NCBI GenBank assembly: GCA_016748015.1
Contig: JAAOMT010000664.1
Span: 776,123-809,819, forward strand
Direction: 5' to 3'
Length of the DNA: 33,697 bases
Origin: Geosiphon pyriformis
Taxonomy: Eukaryota > Glomeromycota > Glomeromycetes > Archaeosporales > Geosiphonaceae
A program made the translations under genes and the position numbers. Position 1 is the first letter of the stretch. Each line of letters starts with the position of its first letter. Below, piece by piece: positions 8,469-18,266 of this stretch. Below the pieces are notes generated by a model, which made no database searches, was not told where the DNA came from, and saw nothing but the letters and a program-made list of their open reading frames with translations.

Positions 8469-9050
8469 ATGACTATTCCTCAAAACATTCAACAATTATC
8501 CCAAAAACTAATGTTAGCTTTAAAAACAATACCCGAATTATCCATTACTGTTACTGGAAACCACATAAATTATACCCAAACAGCAGTAGTTACAAATTCA
8601 GCCCCAAATTCACGAAAATATCACCCATATAAAAAGAACACAAGAAGTTATACTGAAATTCACCTGCCAGAACTTTTAAAGCTTGCTTTAAGAGAAAACC
8701 TAATGCTCACTCCGATTAGTATTCCACCAAATGCTACAATTCAACAAAAACTTCAACTGTGTCTCAATGAAGAAAACACTGAATATCTTCCAATCTATAG
8801 ATATTTTCACATTGGAAAAACACTCTACGGATGGAAACTGGAACTTACAACAGCAAATCTCACAAAAGAAGCTATTCAGAAACAACTCCACAATGAATTC
8901 AAGACAACAGCTGGATCAACAAACAGTCACTACAGGCTTAGAGCTGCTCTTAGACTTTATGACCTATTTCACACCTGTGAAAACATACTACAAAACCCAA
9001 TTTTTCAACCTTTGAAGATTCAATACATTGGAAAGCTCACAGAACTGAAA
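8469..9050 (+). CDS. Element 1 downstream ORF3, unknown function, cut by adapter
   Basis: Uninterrupted 194 codons from ATG 8469 to the adapter at 9051; the last residues of the apparent ORF (LSLIHI) come from adapter sequence. With the tail seen at 1-258 the full protein is about 218 residues. It is hydrophilic, with no signal peptide, membrane segment, Cys cluster or motif I recognise. A degraded homologue occurs in element 3 at about 30971-31590, in the same place between integrase and polypurine tract, with conserved stretches such as IP-x-I and LPI-Y-Y/F. It is the only long frame in element 1 without an internal stop. It might be an accessory structural protein or env-position gene; function unknown. 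Confidence 0.75.
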
Positions 9051-9069
9051 CTGTCTCTTATACACATCT
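9051..9069 (+). other. Tn5/Nextera mosaic-end sequence (library artefact)
   Basis: CTGTCTCTTATACACATCT is the exact 19-base mosaic end used in transposase-based sequencing libraries. It interrupts ORF3, whose true continuation is seen at 187 onward, and joins it to the middle of an LTR. Left and right sequences are therefore not shown to be contiguous. Confidence 0.97.
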
Positions 9070-9327
9070 AAAGTAACTACACATTTTTAGTGAGCTTCCA
9101 GACGAGCAATACCTGGGAAAGAGTTGACGTTTACTACAATGTAACTACATAAAGCAACTGGCACGGAATTGGCCATTCCACTCATAAGCCCAGCAAGTTC
9201 AAATTATAGGAGATAATTTGAAGATAAATTCAGTTACTGGAGGTTCAACCACATCCAAAAAACGTGAATTCACAGCAAATAAGTATCAACAACATTACAG
9301 AAAAGAGACCAAAAACCTCCAGTAACA
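9070..9327 (+). repeat. 3' fragment of an element-1-type LTR
   Basis: Aligns base for base, without gaps, to 995-1252 at about 95% identity, including the terminal GTAACA. It is not followed by a primer-binding site but by the middle of element 2's gag, so it is the right end of an element or solo LTR inserted into element 2. The left part is lost at the adapter. The bases after the LTR are ATGTG, the candidate target duplication. Confidence 0.85.
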
Positions 9328-9995
9328 ATGTGTACAAGTGACTCAGAAAAGCATAAAAAGCCATCTAGGCAAATAACTGGAACAACCAAAAAGCAATTCA
9401 AACATTATCTTTCTTCCTGAAAGGCACAGCCGACTCATGGTATCAAAGCCTAGAAACAAAACCCACGAGCTTTGCCGAATTTAAAAATGCACTTCTGGAG
9501 TATTTTAGCAACCCAAATGCTGTCAGATTGAAGTGATTGAACAAGAATACTACACTGATCCTCAGGTTTTAAATCAGTTTATTAGAGGATTAAAAAGCAG
9601 CATTTTAGGAAGAGTATGCTCTGCCCACCCTAATTCTTTACCAGAAGCCATTATGCTTGCCAAAGCCCTTGAATTGGCTGAGAAAAAAGCTAATCATAGT
9701 CAAATAGTTAACATGGTAATGGAGAAAAATAAGACAGAAACATTAGAAAAAAGAGTAACACAATTAGAGAAAAAACTCTCTAAGAAAATAGAAAGTTACC
9801 TCATCCCGGATCTGAGAAAAAATACATACCAATCACCCCAAAGATGCAGCCAGGAAGTCAGTGACAGTTGAAATAATTGCTTATCGCACTAGGAATTCAG
9901 AACAGAAACGCATGTTTGCCATTTTTGCAATTGCGTAGGACATTTGATTAGTCAATGTCAAACACAAATGATGCAGAAAGTACACAAAAATAATT
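9328..9995 (+). pseudogene. gag: Element 2 gag, internal fragment
   Basis: Starts inside the capsid region at the LTR insertion. Translation in frame 0 (from 9330) matches the capsid of elements 1 and 3 (NNWN...SFFLKGTADSWYQSL...FKNALLEYF) with several stops. A deletion of roughly 35-40 codons and a shift follow near 9533, after which frame 2 resumes with QVLNQFIRGLKSSILGRV and a coiled-coil-like Lys/Glu segment. A CCHC knuckle is present (CHFCNCVGHLISQC, about 9920-9960). The N-terminal gag domain and 5' LTR of this element are not in the window. Confidence 0.75.
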
Positions 9996-10030
9996 ATTAC
10001 TCACCACCCCAAATGCCCAGAAACTAGTAC

Positions 10031-10969
10031 ATGCTAATACCACACCAATATCCTACTATGTATCAAAATCAAAGAGCTTACCAGCAACAGCCCATAATAC
10101 CCAACCCAAATTGGTGTCCCAAGGCCCGAAATCAGCCCATGTGGAACCAGAATGCATTAGTTCAAAGGAATCCAAACTGCACTGGAACCAATCAGCAAAC
10201 CAATCCAAACTACCAAAATTATCAACAAACTTACCTTAATATACTGGAAAATCTAATCATCGGAAACAATGACAGTAGAAACATAAACAGAACCAAAAAT
10301 TCCTCTAACAAATTGAGCCAGACAATACCACCAGCAGTTGCCACCGAAGATAGCAGCCTCACAGCTATTTTTCCTTTTAAATTAAAGGAAAACGAGGCTA
10401 TGTTCAGTGGAGCAGCATTGGACGAAAAATGCCCAATTACTGCTATGTATATGGAAGCCACTGTAAACAATGTCCCAATTAAACTTATCTTAGACAGCAG
10501 ATCTGCTGGAAGCATCGTAATGCTTCAACTAGTAAACCAACTAGGTTTCAAAGTTAATCGTGTCATGACATCCCAAATCATAACAGCTGATGAAAGTACA
10601 AAGCTGTCTCATGGCAAAATCAACTTATTCCCTTTTGAAATTAATGGCATAGTAATACCTACAAAAGTATTAGTAATAGATGCTACACAATATCAAGTGT
10701 TAGTAGAGAATGACTGGTTAACAAAAGCCAATGCCACCTTAAACTGGACCACTCAAAAGCTTCTGATCAATTATAATGGCCACCAGACCAGAATTCCAGC
10801 CACCTGTGGCCACTTCCAAAAACCCAGCGCCAACCAAAGACCTACCTTCGAATTTGAGAAAAATCCAGCACTACCAGCCATCGAAACCTATCAGCTCTCT
10901 TGGGCTGATAACCAAAGAACAGGACTACCAGCCATACCAACGTGGACCAGCAAAGAAAGATCCGAATAA
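10031..10969 (+). pseudogene. pol: Element 2 protease region
   Basis: Open for about 312 codons in the gag frame. A Pro/Asn/Gln-rich linker is followed by a retropepsin-like domain with LILDSRSAG; the Gly of DSG is Arg (AGA at 10499) while the catalytic Asp (10493) is kept. The strand VLVIDATQYQVLVENDWL matches element 1. After it comes PATCGHF and a YQLSWAD segment that aligns with element 1's linker and shows that the TGA at 3806 there replaces a Trp codon. Confidence 0.8.
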
Positions 10970-11760
10970 AACCAGGTAAGTTCACAAAGAAACCACCAGC
11001 GACACAGACCAAAGTTAGAATGCTTGGTTTGCAAGAAAAAACTCTTGTCTATGACTGCATGCAGCACACTGAACAAAGACCCAAGAAACCCCACCCACTA
11101 CTATTGTAACTGTTGTAACAAAGAAAAATACAGTTACTCAGAAAGACATGGAAAATGGGATGAAGAACCATGTCTCACTTGTGGAGAACCATTACCAAGA
11201 GGGTGCAACTGAAATGACATACTAGGCAGAGGAGGAACATATAACGCAACTTGCCAATACATGATTCTCATCTGTGACTGGATAAGAGAAGGAATGCTGT
11301 TCGAAGCAGCATTCAACAGAGCATTAAAAAGACTACAGCACTACCCACACAACGAGAATGAGTTGTATAATACTGCACAAGCCAAAATAAGAGGAGGAAC
11401 CACCAAAGAAATACGACATTGGAAAGAGTCAGCCAAAGTAGCCAACGAAGTCACCAGCTACAACATGTTTGACCCAGTGGACAAATTCCAGAACTACTAC
11501 CAACAACTATGCTCCACTCGACAAGAGCAAGAACAATACCTTGCCTAAATTAACACTTACTTATGTGAAAACTGTCTTATTCCATGCCAAAATCAGTGCT
11601 GTGAAGAGTGTCAAAATAAAAGAGACTTAGAAAAAAATATGGAAATTGAGAATCAGCAGTTTCAAAATCAATCAATAAATCAACAAAACTCACCTGACAG
11701 TCCCGAGTCAAAAAAATTTGTAGCCTATACTGACCTAGAACAGGTGACTGATATCTGATA
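10970..11760 (+). pseudogene. Element 2 cysteine-rich / helical / cysteine-rich region
   Basis: Frame 2 throughout, with homology to 3686-4543. Cluster I has CLVC, AC, YYCNCC and KWDEEPCLTC; the helical part has CQY, FEAAFNRALKRLQHYPHNENE and GGTTKE (11261-11520); cluster II has LCENC then PCQNQCCEEC (about 11560-11612). Stops are TGA 11210 (where element 3 has TGG), TAA near 11546 and TGA near 11757. The conserved Cys spacing across diverged copies is the main evidence that this is a functional protein region and not spacer. Confidence 0.7.
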
Positions 11761-12243
11761 CTTTGACAACAGATACTTAGGAATAATACCCAAAAGAGCC
11801 CATTTAACTGATGCCGAATTCAATCTATGTTATCCAGAAGACCAATCCACAACATTACCACCCAGGAGCATCACCAAAATTGACCTAAAAATAGTGGTTG
11901 AAATTCTGCCAGGAATAATGGTTCAAATAGCGTTGTGATCAAGTCTTGCAAAAAAAAAATAAGCATTCAAGAAGAAGTAGTTGACTCCAAATACACTGAA
12001 AATTTGATGGTTTTGCTACAAAACAATTCAGAAAAGTCTTATACCATTAATTCTAAAGAAAAAATTGCACAAGTAATTTTTCTATCATTGGTAAAAATTG
12101 GGAAATTTGTGCCAGTAGAAAATTGTGAGGAATTGTTACAAACAATAAGAGGAACTTTTGGTTTCGGATTGATAGGAAAAAGAATTAAAGCAAATTTTGC
12201 TGAAACAATAGAGGAAAAAGGCAAAGTAATTAAAACTGAGTAG
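11761..12243 (+). pseudogene. Element 2 degraded dUTPase
   Basis: Motif remnants in order: AEFNLCY (motif I, Asp changed to Asn), QIAL-stop-SSLAKK (motif II with TGA near 11936), VVDSKYTENL (III), KIAQVIFL (IV) and RGTFGFGLIGK (V). An A-run near 11948 carries the shift from frame 2 to frame 1. The order and spacing match element 1, but the catalytic site is damaged in motifs I and II, so it cannot be active. Confidence 0.8.
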
Positions 12244-12693
12244 TTCATCATGCTCTTATCATATGGAAAATCAGAAATAAGAATAAAAAGAACAATTAAA
12301 AAAAAAGACCTAATATTTGAGCCCTACCCAGAAACTTGCCAACAGTTTCTTATAAGACTTACTAACCTTTTTATTCCAGCTAATAAAGCTTAATAGATAA
12401 AAATTCCTATTGCAAACACCACAAAAGAACTCATTTACATTCTGGAAGATACCATCATTGGATATCTTGGAATGGAACTAGAAAATGCATCAACACCACA
12501 AGAAATTCTAAATTTCTTAAAAATCACTTTAATAAATTGGCAACAACTATTGGAATGTTATCAATTTATGACAGAAGAATTGACCAAATTAAATATTGGA
12601 ACAATGGATCCTGACTAACAGCGACAATTAAAAGCATTAATTTTAAAATACTCTGATATATTTTCACAAAATAGTGAATTTGGAAGAACCAAC
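12244..12693 (+). pseudogene. pol: Element 2 connector
   Basis: Frame 1 continues from dUTPase towards RT with stops at 12241 (TAG), near 12391 and near 12616. Recognisable pieces include NLFIPANKA, TIIGYLGME, LTKLNIGTMD and the segment before RT (YSDIFSQNSEFGRTNLVQHQIPTGD). It corresponds to 5084-5662 in element 1. Confidence 0.6.
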
Positions 12694-13990
12694 TTGGTTC
12701 AACACCAAATTCCTACTGGAGACACCAGACCTAAAAAACAATGCACTTATCATGTCCCACCAATGGAGCATAATTTTATCAGAAAAGAAGTCCAAAGCAT
12801 GTTGGAAAAAGGAATAATACAACCATTAATAAGCCCATGGTTCTCACCAGTTGTTTTAGTAAGGAAAAAGAATGGAAAAATTAGATTTTGTGTCAATTAT
12901 TGCAAACTAAACAGCAAACCAACCAAAGACTTATACCCAATACTGTTAATTAACAAAATTTTTGACGTTTTTGGAGGAGCAAAATGGTTTTTTACACTGG
13001 ACTTGACCAGTGGGTACTGGCAAGTGGAAATGGACCCAAAGGACAGACATAAAACAGCATTCACAACACAAAATGGCAATTATGAGTTCAATGTAATGCT
13101 ATTTGGATTAACAAATGCTCCTGTGACATTCCAAAGACTAATGGACATAATTTATTCTAGAATCCTGTGGCAATCCATTGTTGTCTACTTGGATGATACA
13201 AATGTTTTCTCATCAAAATTCACAGATTATCTCCAACATTTACAACAAGTTTTTGAGAGATTAAGACATGCTGGACTTAAACTAAATCTAGAAAAATGTT
13301 TTTTTGGGAAAAATGAGCTAGTATTTTTAAGACATATAGTTGGAAAAGATGGAATAAAACCAGATTCATCAAAAATAAACAAAGTGAAAAATTTTCCAGT
13401 ACCTCAAAATGTTTTAGAAGTTAGAAGCTTTTTAGGACTTGCATTTTACTACCACTGCTTTGTAGAAAACTTTTCAAACATTGCCAAACTCCTTAATTAC
13501 TTACTATCTAAAAATGTAAAGTTTGGATGAACTGAAGCACAACAAAAAGCTTTCAAGTACTTTAGACAAAAGCTCATTGAATTACCAATAATGATCTATC
13601 TGAATTTTAACAAAAAATTCATTTTGGCCACAAATGCCTCTAAAACTGGACTTGGAGCCATTCTGTCACAAAAAGATGATAATGGAAAAGAATGTAATTA
13701 CTTATGCCAGCAGAAGTCTCAGTATGGCAAAGCAAGACTACGCAGCACATAAACTTGAATGCTTAGCAGTAGTCTGGAGTTGTGTTCACTTTGATACATA
13801 TTTATGGTACCAACCCTTTAAGATTACTACAGATCATAGAGATCTGGTCTGGTTAAATAACAAGAAAGCATTAAAAGGAAAATACGCCAGATGGTTACAA
13901 ATGTTAGCACCATACAATTATATTATTAAATACAAAGAAAGTACCAAAAATGCTAATGCTGACTGTTTGTTAAGAATAAGACACACATAA
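12694..13990 (+). pseudogene. pol: Element 2 reverse transcriptase and RNase H
   Basis: RT is open for 278 codons with SPWFSPVVLVRKKNG, FCVNY, TLDLTSGYWQV and an intact YLDDT (13186-13200). It is the only gypsy copy here with both active-site Asp residues in that box. TGA at 13528 interrupts the RT/RNase H linker. In RNase H the first Asp is Asn (TNAS), while ELE-type Glu, TDH and NADCL remain; a one-base shift near 13690 splits the domain between frames 1 and 2. It stops at TAA 13988 after a RIRH motif, the same position as in elements 1 and 3. Confidence 0.88.
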
Positions 13991-14021
13991 AAATCACCAA
14001 TTCACCCGCCACAACAACAAT

Positions 14022-14432
14022 GAACAACCACCTTTACAAAAACCTCAGCCAATACTTGGAAACACTACAAATAGATGAAGAAATGCCAGTAAAAGAGCTA
14101 ATTAAGCTCCAAAAATTAGCAAAACACTATTTCATCCAAAATCACATACTTTATTACTGAAATCAACAAAATCCAGATAATCCATTAAGAGTTATAACTA
14201 TGGATAAAAAAGAAACTATCTTATTTAACATGCACTCAGATATTCATTCAGGCCACTTTGGAAAAACAGCAACCATCCAATATGCAACTAGCCATTACTA
14301 TTGGCCAAAAATAAGTTCAGACATAATCCAATACATAAGAAATTGTGACTCATGCCAATGAAGAGGAGAAGCAAAAACAATGGAATTATTAAGACCAATA
14401 AAAGTTGAACAGCCATTTGACAGAATTGGAAT
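14022..14432 (+). pseudogene. pol: Element 2 integrase N-terminal fragment
   Basis: Begins at ATG 14022 (MNNHLYKNLSQYLETL), aligned with the integrase start of element 1, 31 bases after the RNase H stop and in a different frame from it. The HHCC zinc domain is complete (NMHSDIHSGHFG and NCDSC), with TGA at about 14157 and 14359. Sequence ends abruptly after FDRIGI, before the first catalytic Asp, where an inverted copy of another element starts. The DDE core, GPY/F end, ORF3 and 3' LTR of element 2 are missing. Confidence 0.8.
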
Positions 14433-14740
14433 AGGTAATGGGAAATTGTTATTGTGTGTACCTTTCAATAGTTTGATTGATTTCCCTAATGATTGGTGCA
14501 AAAACTGTAGTTTCTTGGTAAGCTAATATGTTGAAATAATTCTGTATAGAAATTTTCCCTTGTGGATTTAATGTTAACTGTTCTTCTTATGCAGTCTGTG
14601 ATTTTATCATTGATGTAAAAGTTGAAGGCTAATTCTGCTGGGAAATGGTTATTGTTTAATCCTAATTGTTGGCTATACTGTTGAAACAAGAATTTGGTGA
14701 ATTCTAAGTAGTTTGCTCTTATGATTTCTGATTCTGCCAC
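14433..14740 (-). pseudogene. gag: Element 5 gag N-terminal fragment (minus strand)
   Basis: Read on the minus strand from a GTG at 14740 (VAESEIIRANYLEF) through NNNHFPAELAFNFYINDKI and FYTELFQHISLPRNY. It is closely similar to the gag starts of element 4 (33287 onward) and element 3 (23457 onward). A one-base shift near 14500 in a T-run and a TAA further on break it. It ends at the junction with element 2. Function is the N-terminal gag domain; the capsid proper is absent. Confidence 0.8.
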
Positions 14741-14757
14741 TTTTGAATAATTGTTGT

Positions 14758-14799
14758 TGGTGCTGTTCTCTGTAGGATTATATCTTACAGAGAGCACTA
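14758..14799 (-). promoter_or_regulatory. Element 5 primer-binding site and complementary arm
   Basis: On the minus strand the sequence after the LTR is TTTAGTGCTCTCTGT, followed 13 bases later by ACAGAGAACAGCACCA. TCTCTGT pairs perfectly with ACAGAGA, and the outer TAGTGC pairs with GCACCA apart from one mismatch, with a short bulge. The same layout occurs in elements 3 and 4. Confidence 0.75.
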
Positions 14800-14801
14800 A
14801 A

Positions 14802-15648
14802 TATTACAGATAATTATTTGAAATCTCAATTCAAATAACAAACCTATAACTTGATGCTCAGAAATTATTCATGATAATAATGATGTTGATGATAATCTGA
14901 AGGTTTTGGTAGAGTTTTTTGTATAATAAACAGAGATTCAATAGTTGTTTCAGTAGTCTCCTGGAATCGTAATTCCATCAAATTTCTTTCTTAGCATGGT
15001 GGTCAGTAATCTTTTTGGTAAGCTATCTTCAAATCTATGAGTGTTCTACTCTTGTTTTACAGGTCTTTTACCAGTCTCTATAATGTTTGTATCTCAGCAC
15101 TTAACCTTCAATCAATTAGAAAAACAAAAAATAACAAGAATAAAATAAAATAAAATAAAATAAGCCAAAGTGGTTGCAAGTTAGTATCTCATCAATAGCC
15201 ATAATCAAAAGCTATTGTTCCAGTATGGTTAAGTATCAATTATTATCAACATAAAGTGTTGATAGTAGAGAGTAGATTGAGATAGTAAATAATTATTTAT
15301 TGATATTTGTGATGTGGAAAATTGTTTAGATCAAATCTAAACTAAGAGGTTTTTAACTAAGGAATTTTGCTTTTTCTACTTCTAGCACTACTGCTATATA
15401 TACATAATTGAGATTCCTCAATTCCTTAATTCTTTATACCAGAAATCCTGGAATTCTTGGAATCCTATAATTCCTTTTGAGAGGAATCCTGGAATTTTGG
15501 AATCCTGCAATTCCTTGTATGAAAATCCTGAAATTTCTGGAATCTTGCAATTCCTCTTGAGAGGAATCCTGAAATTTTATTTTTACTATGGCTACTTCTG
15601 ATTGGCTAATTTATATGCTAATATATTCTCTATATTTTATAAGTAACA
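14802..15648 (-). repeat. 847-bp 5' LTR of element 5 (minus strand)
   Basis: On the minus strand it starts TGTTAC (plus 15643-15648) and ends GTAATA (14802 side), a GTAACA end with one change. It contains a TATATATAG box (15394-15402), the conserved hairpin TTTAGAT/ATCTAAA (15325-15341), hairpins at 15244-15264 and 15193-15217, and a U3 array rich in GGAATCC/GGAATTC repeats (about 15412-15578). It is most like element 4's LTR. Its outer edge is joined to LINE-A coding sequence, so it inserted there. Confidence 0.85.
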
Positions 15649-17515
15649 ATATAGTGTTTAGAAAAGCTATTACAAATAAACAGTTTTCTTATTTGGTGTT
15701 GGCTGTTCTGCAGCCCATTGTTAGCTATAGAACACAGTTTAGTTTTGTTTTATCTAATGTGTATTACAAATGGGATGTTATGGTTAGAAAAGGCCTCAAG
15801 TCTAAAACATATCTGTCTTATAATTTCTCTAATGAGGCTTTGTATCATCCCTCTTTGTATAATTTGAAGACTTTTGAGCAGGTGCAAGCTAAGAGTAAAA
15901 TGACAGCTGTGGTTTCTTTTTTGAATGCTTTTAGCATTCTTGGTTATTTGTTCCTTCATTGATTTCTAGATTTGCAGGTCTTTGAGTAGGCTCTTTTAAA
16001 TCCCTTGCAATTTCCTGTTAAGTTGTTTGTTAGCCTGGTAAATAATTTTTTTGTTGGGGTGGTTAGGATTTTCTTAAGTTGTGAGTTGTTTTTGTTAAAC
16101 AATCTGCCCAGTGCTTTTCATAGTCCTGGTGATTTTTTTATGTCTGTGATTTTGGGTGGGTTTTTATTCCTTAATTTTGTTTATTTTTTGAAGCATTTTG
16201 GAATTGTGTTTGGTAACAGGCTTCTTGACAAAAAAGGTTTTGTAATAAACTGGGTGACCTTTTATCATTAAAAAAAACTTGATCCTAAAGGCTTTATGCC
16301 TCATTGGTTCAATGTTGCATTAGGATTTTTGCATAGCAGAGAATTATGGTCATCTGTTACAGTTGAAATTAGTGGTTTTTTAGGCTGTATTATTTTAGAT
16401 TCTAAGCAGTTTGCTGATGTGCATAATGGTTTGCTTGAGGTTTGGTCTGGCTTTTTTGATATTTACACAGATAATTCTTTAAGATTTGCTGGTTTTGCTA
16501 ATGTTGTTAGTGGAATAGCTACATATTTTTTTGTCTTGGATACTAGTATTGGTGTTAATGTTTATAGTTTTTTGTCTTTTATCATGTCTGAGTTACAGGC
16601 TGTAGTTCTTTTATTAGAATGTGTTCTCTTATCCAGTTTGGTGGTCTTATATCTTAACAGCCAGGCTGCTATTGATATATGTGTAACTGAGGCATCACTT
16701 GTTGTTCTGGATTTTTGCAATTGTTGCTGGATTGAAAAAAGACATATTTTTAATTTGATCAAAGATAAAGATCTTATTATTAGTTGAGTTAAAGTTAAGG
16801 ATCACTTCAGAATATCTGGTAATATAAAAACTGATGCATTGGCTGGTGGGGCTGTTGGCTCTTTTTTTTCATTGCTGGCGAGAGTACAGAAACATTTTTT
16901 AATGACCAAGAACACTGCAATATTGGGCAATATCTGCCATTTTGTTAGGGATATATTCAGATTTATTTGTCATGCTTATTGGGAAGCAGGCCTAGATTAT
17001 AATATGATTCCAAATGCTTTATTAAAGAATTTTGATTGGGTCACTTCTGCGAAGATTTGGCATCTTGATTCCCATATGCTTGTTGGTTTTACTAGCCAAA
17101 AGTCAGTAGGTCTTTGTACATACTTAATGAAGACTGTATATAAAAGACTGTTGGTGGCTGTTAGAAAAAGTTTATATGATAAAAATTATCCTGGTGTTCT
17201 GTATTTGCTGTGTGATAAAATAGAATTGCCAAACCATGTCTTCACTTGTTTTTAGGATGTGTGTGTTTGGAAGAAGATTTTGTTGGAGGGTTTTATATAC
17301 TAAGATTTTCTGGCTGGTGTTTGTGACCTGTCTTTTTCAACTGTTCTAAGAATTCTTAATCTTTGTTTATTAGATATAGGCCTGTATTTGGTAGTATACA
17401 AAAGGTTTGTGTTGATGAAGTGGTGCAAAAAGACTATTAGTATTTTTAAGAATAAAAAAAGAGCTTCCTGTGTGGTTATTGAGTTTGTGAGGTTTCTAGT
17501 TGAGTTGCACTAATT
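15649..17515 (+). pseudogene. LINE-A, 3' part: C-terminal RT region and RNase H
   Basis: One frame (frame 0) from the LTR edge, beginning inside the post-RT region: NIVFRKAITNKQFSYLV matches LINE-B at about 20598. It continues through an RNase H domain: YTDNSL (D), SELQAV (E), LYLNSQAAI (third acidic residue Asp changed to Asn) and GNIKTDALA (D). Stops are TGA 15960, TAG about 15984, TAA 16269, TGA 16785 and TAG 17253. Several fall where LINE-B or the family motif has Trp, for example before VKVK. A Cys-poor C-terminal region follows. It is a dead copy, rich in Phe/Ile/Lys/Asn codons from AT drift. An apparent ATG start at 15588 lies in the LTR and is not real. Confidence 0.8.
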
Positions 17516-17880
17516 AAAAATCTAGCTAGTGAAATCTAAATATAAGGTGAACATGAAAAAAGTCAGTTTAGTTGGTGATGGTGGTTTGGTGTTAGGTTTG
17601 TTATGTGGTATATTATCTATATTGTCGGATGATGTGATTAGAATGTTAGGTATTGCTGAATCTTTTGCTATTTAGTTTTGGTCATTGTAGAATTTGTTCT
17701 TTCTTTTCTGGTTTGGGTGGTAATATCCAAGTTGTTATAAGTGTGTAGTATAGTCTTGTCTGGTTTGAATAACTAGCCACATGTAGAAAATACATAAGTT
17801 ACATTTAGTTTGAACCATTTAGTTTGGTTTTATGTACTAGATAGCAGTTGGGTTTCACTCATTAAATGCATAATTTCTTT
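17516..17880 (+). other. LINE-A 3' tail, probable UTR
   Basis: No open frame. Still recognisable as homologous to the end of LINE-B near 22540-22625 (GTTGAGTCTTTTGCTATTAG versus a similar string near 17655), so it is the 3' end of the same LINE family. It runs into T-rich and A-rich sequence near 17876. Confidence 0.5.
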
Positions 17881-18220
17881 TTTTTAATCTTTTTATAACA
17901 AAATAGCAGCAAAAAAAATTAAAACCATTAATATAAAACTAATATAAAAAAGATTATAATTTAATTATATTTATTAATTGTTTAAATTTTTAACATTTTT
18001 TTATTTTGGTAAAATCTGAAAAAATTCAATTTTTTATTATAAAATATATTAATTTTTTAAAAATAAATAAAATATTTATTAATTTAAAAAGCATTATTAT
18101 AAATTTATAAGTTTTATATTTTATAATGAAAGTTGTTTTTTTTGCTAATAAAATTTATTTTTACTTATTAAAATCTAGTTTTAATTAATAATTACTCTAT
18201 TATTATAGTAGCCCACATAA
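17876..18220. repeat. Extremely AT-rich low-complexity stretch
   Basis: About 340 bases of nearly pure A/T with ATTTTTTA-like and AATATAAA-like runs and no ORF or tandem unit. It lies between the end of LINE-A and the start of LINE-B. It may be host intergenic DNA or a decayed poly(A) tail; nothing decides between these. Confidence 0.6.
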
Positions 18221-18266
18221 ATGGCATGGCTTTAGCTGGTGGTGCATTTTCTAAAATCTTTTTTCA

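Noticed and set aside
8469-9071. ORF3 as an envelope glycoprotein because of its position
   Set aside because: No signal peptide, no transmembrane helix, no Cys pattern and no furin-like site are visible; only its position fits.
9069-9071. Stop codon at 9069-9071 as the true end of ORF3
   Set aside because: It is formed by adapter and the following base; the other copy shows that the frame continues to 258.
15588-15650. ATG at 15588 as the start of a membrane protein
   Set aside because: The first 20 codons are the reversed 5' end of element 5's LTR fused by chance to the LINE-A frame; the hydrophobic look comes from AT drift.
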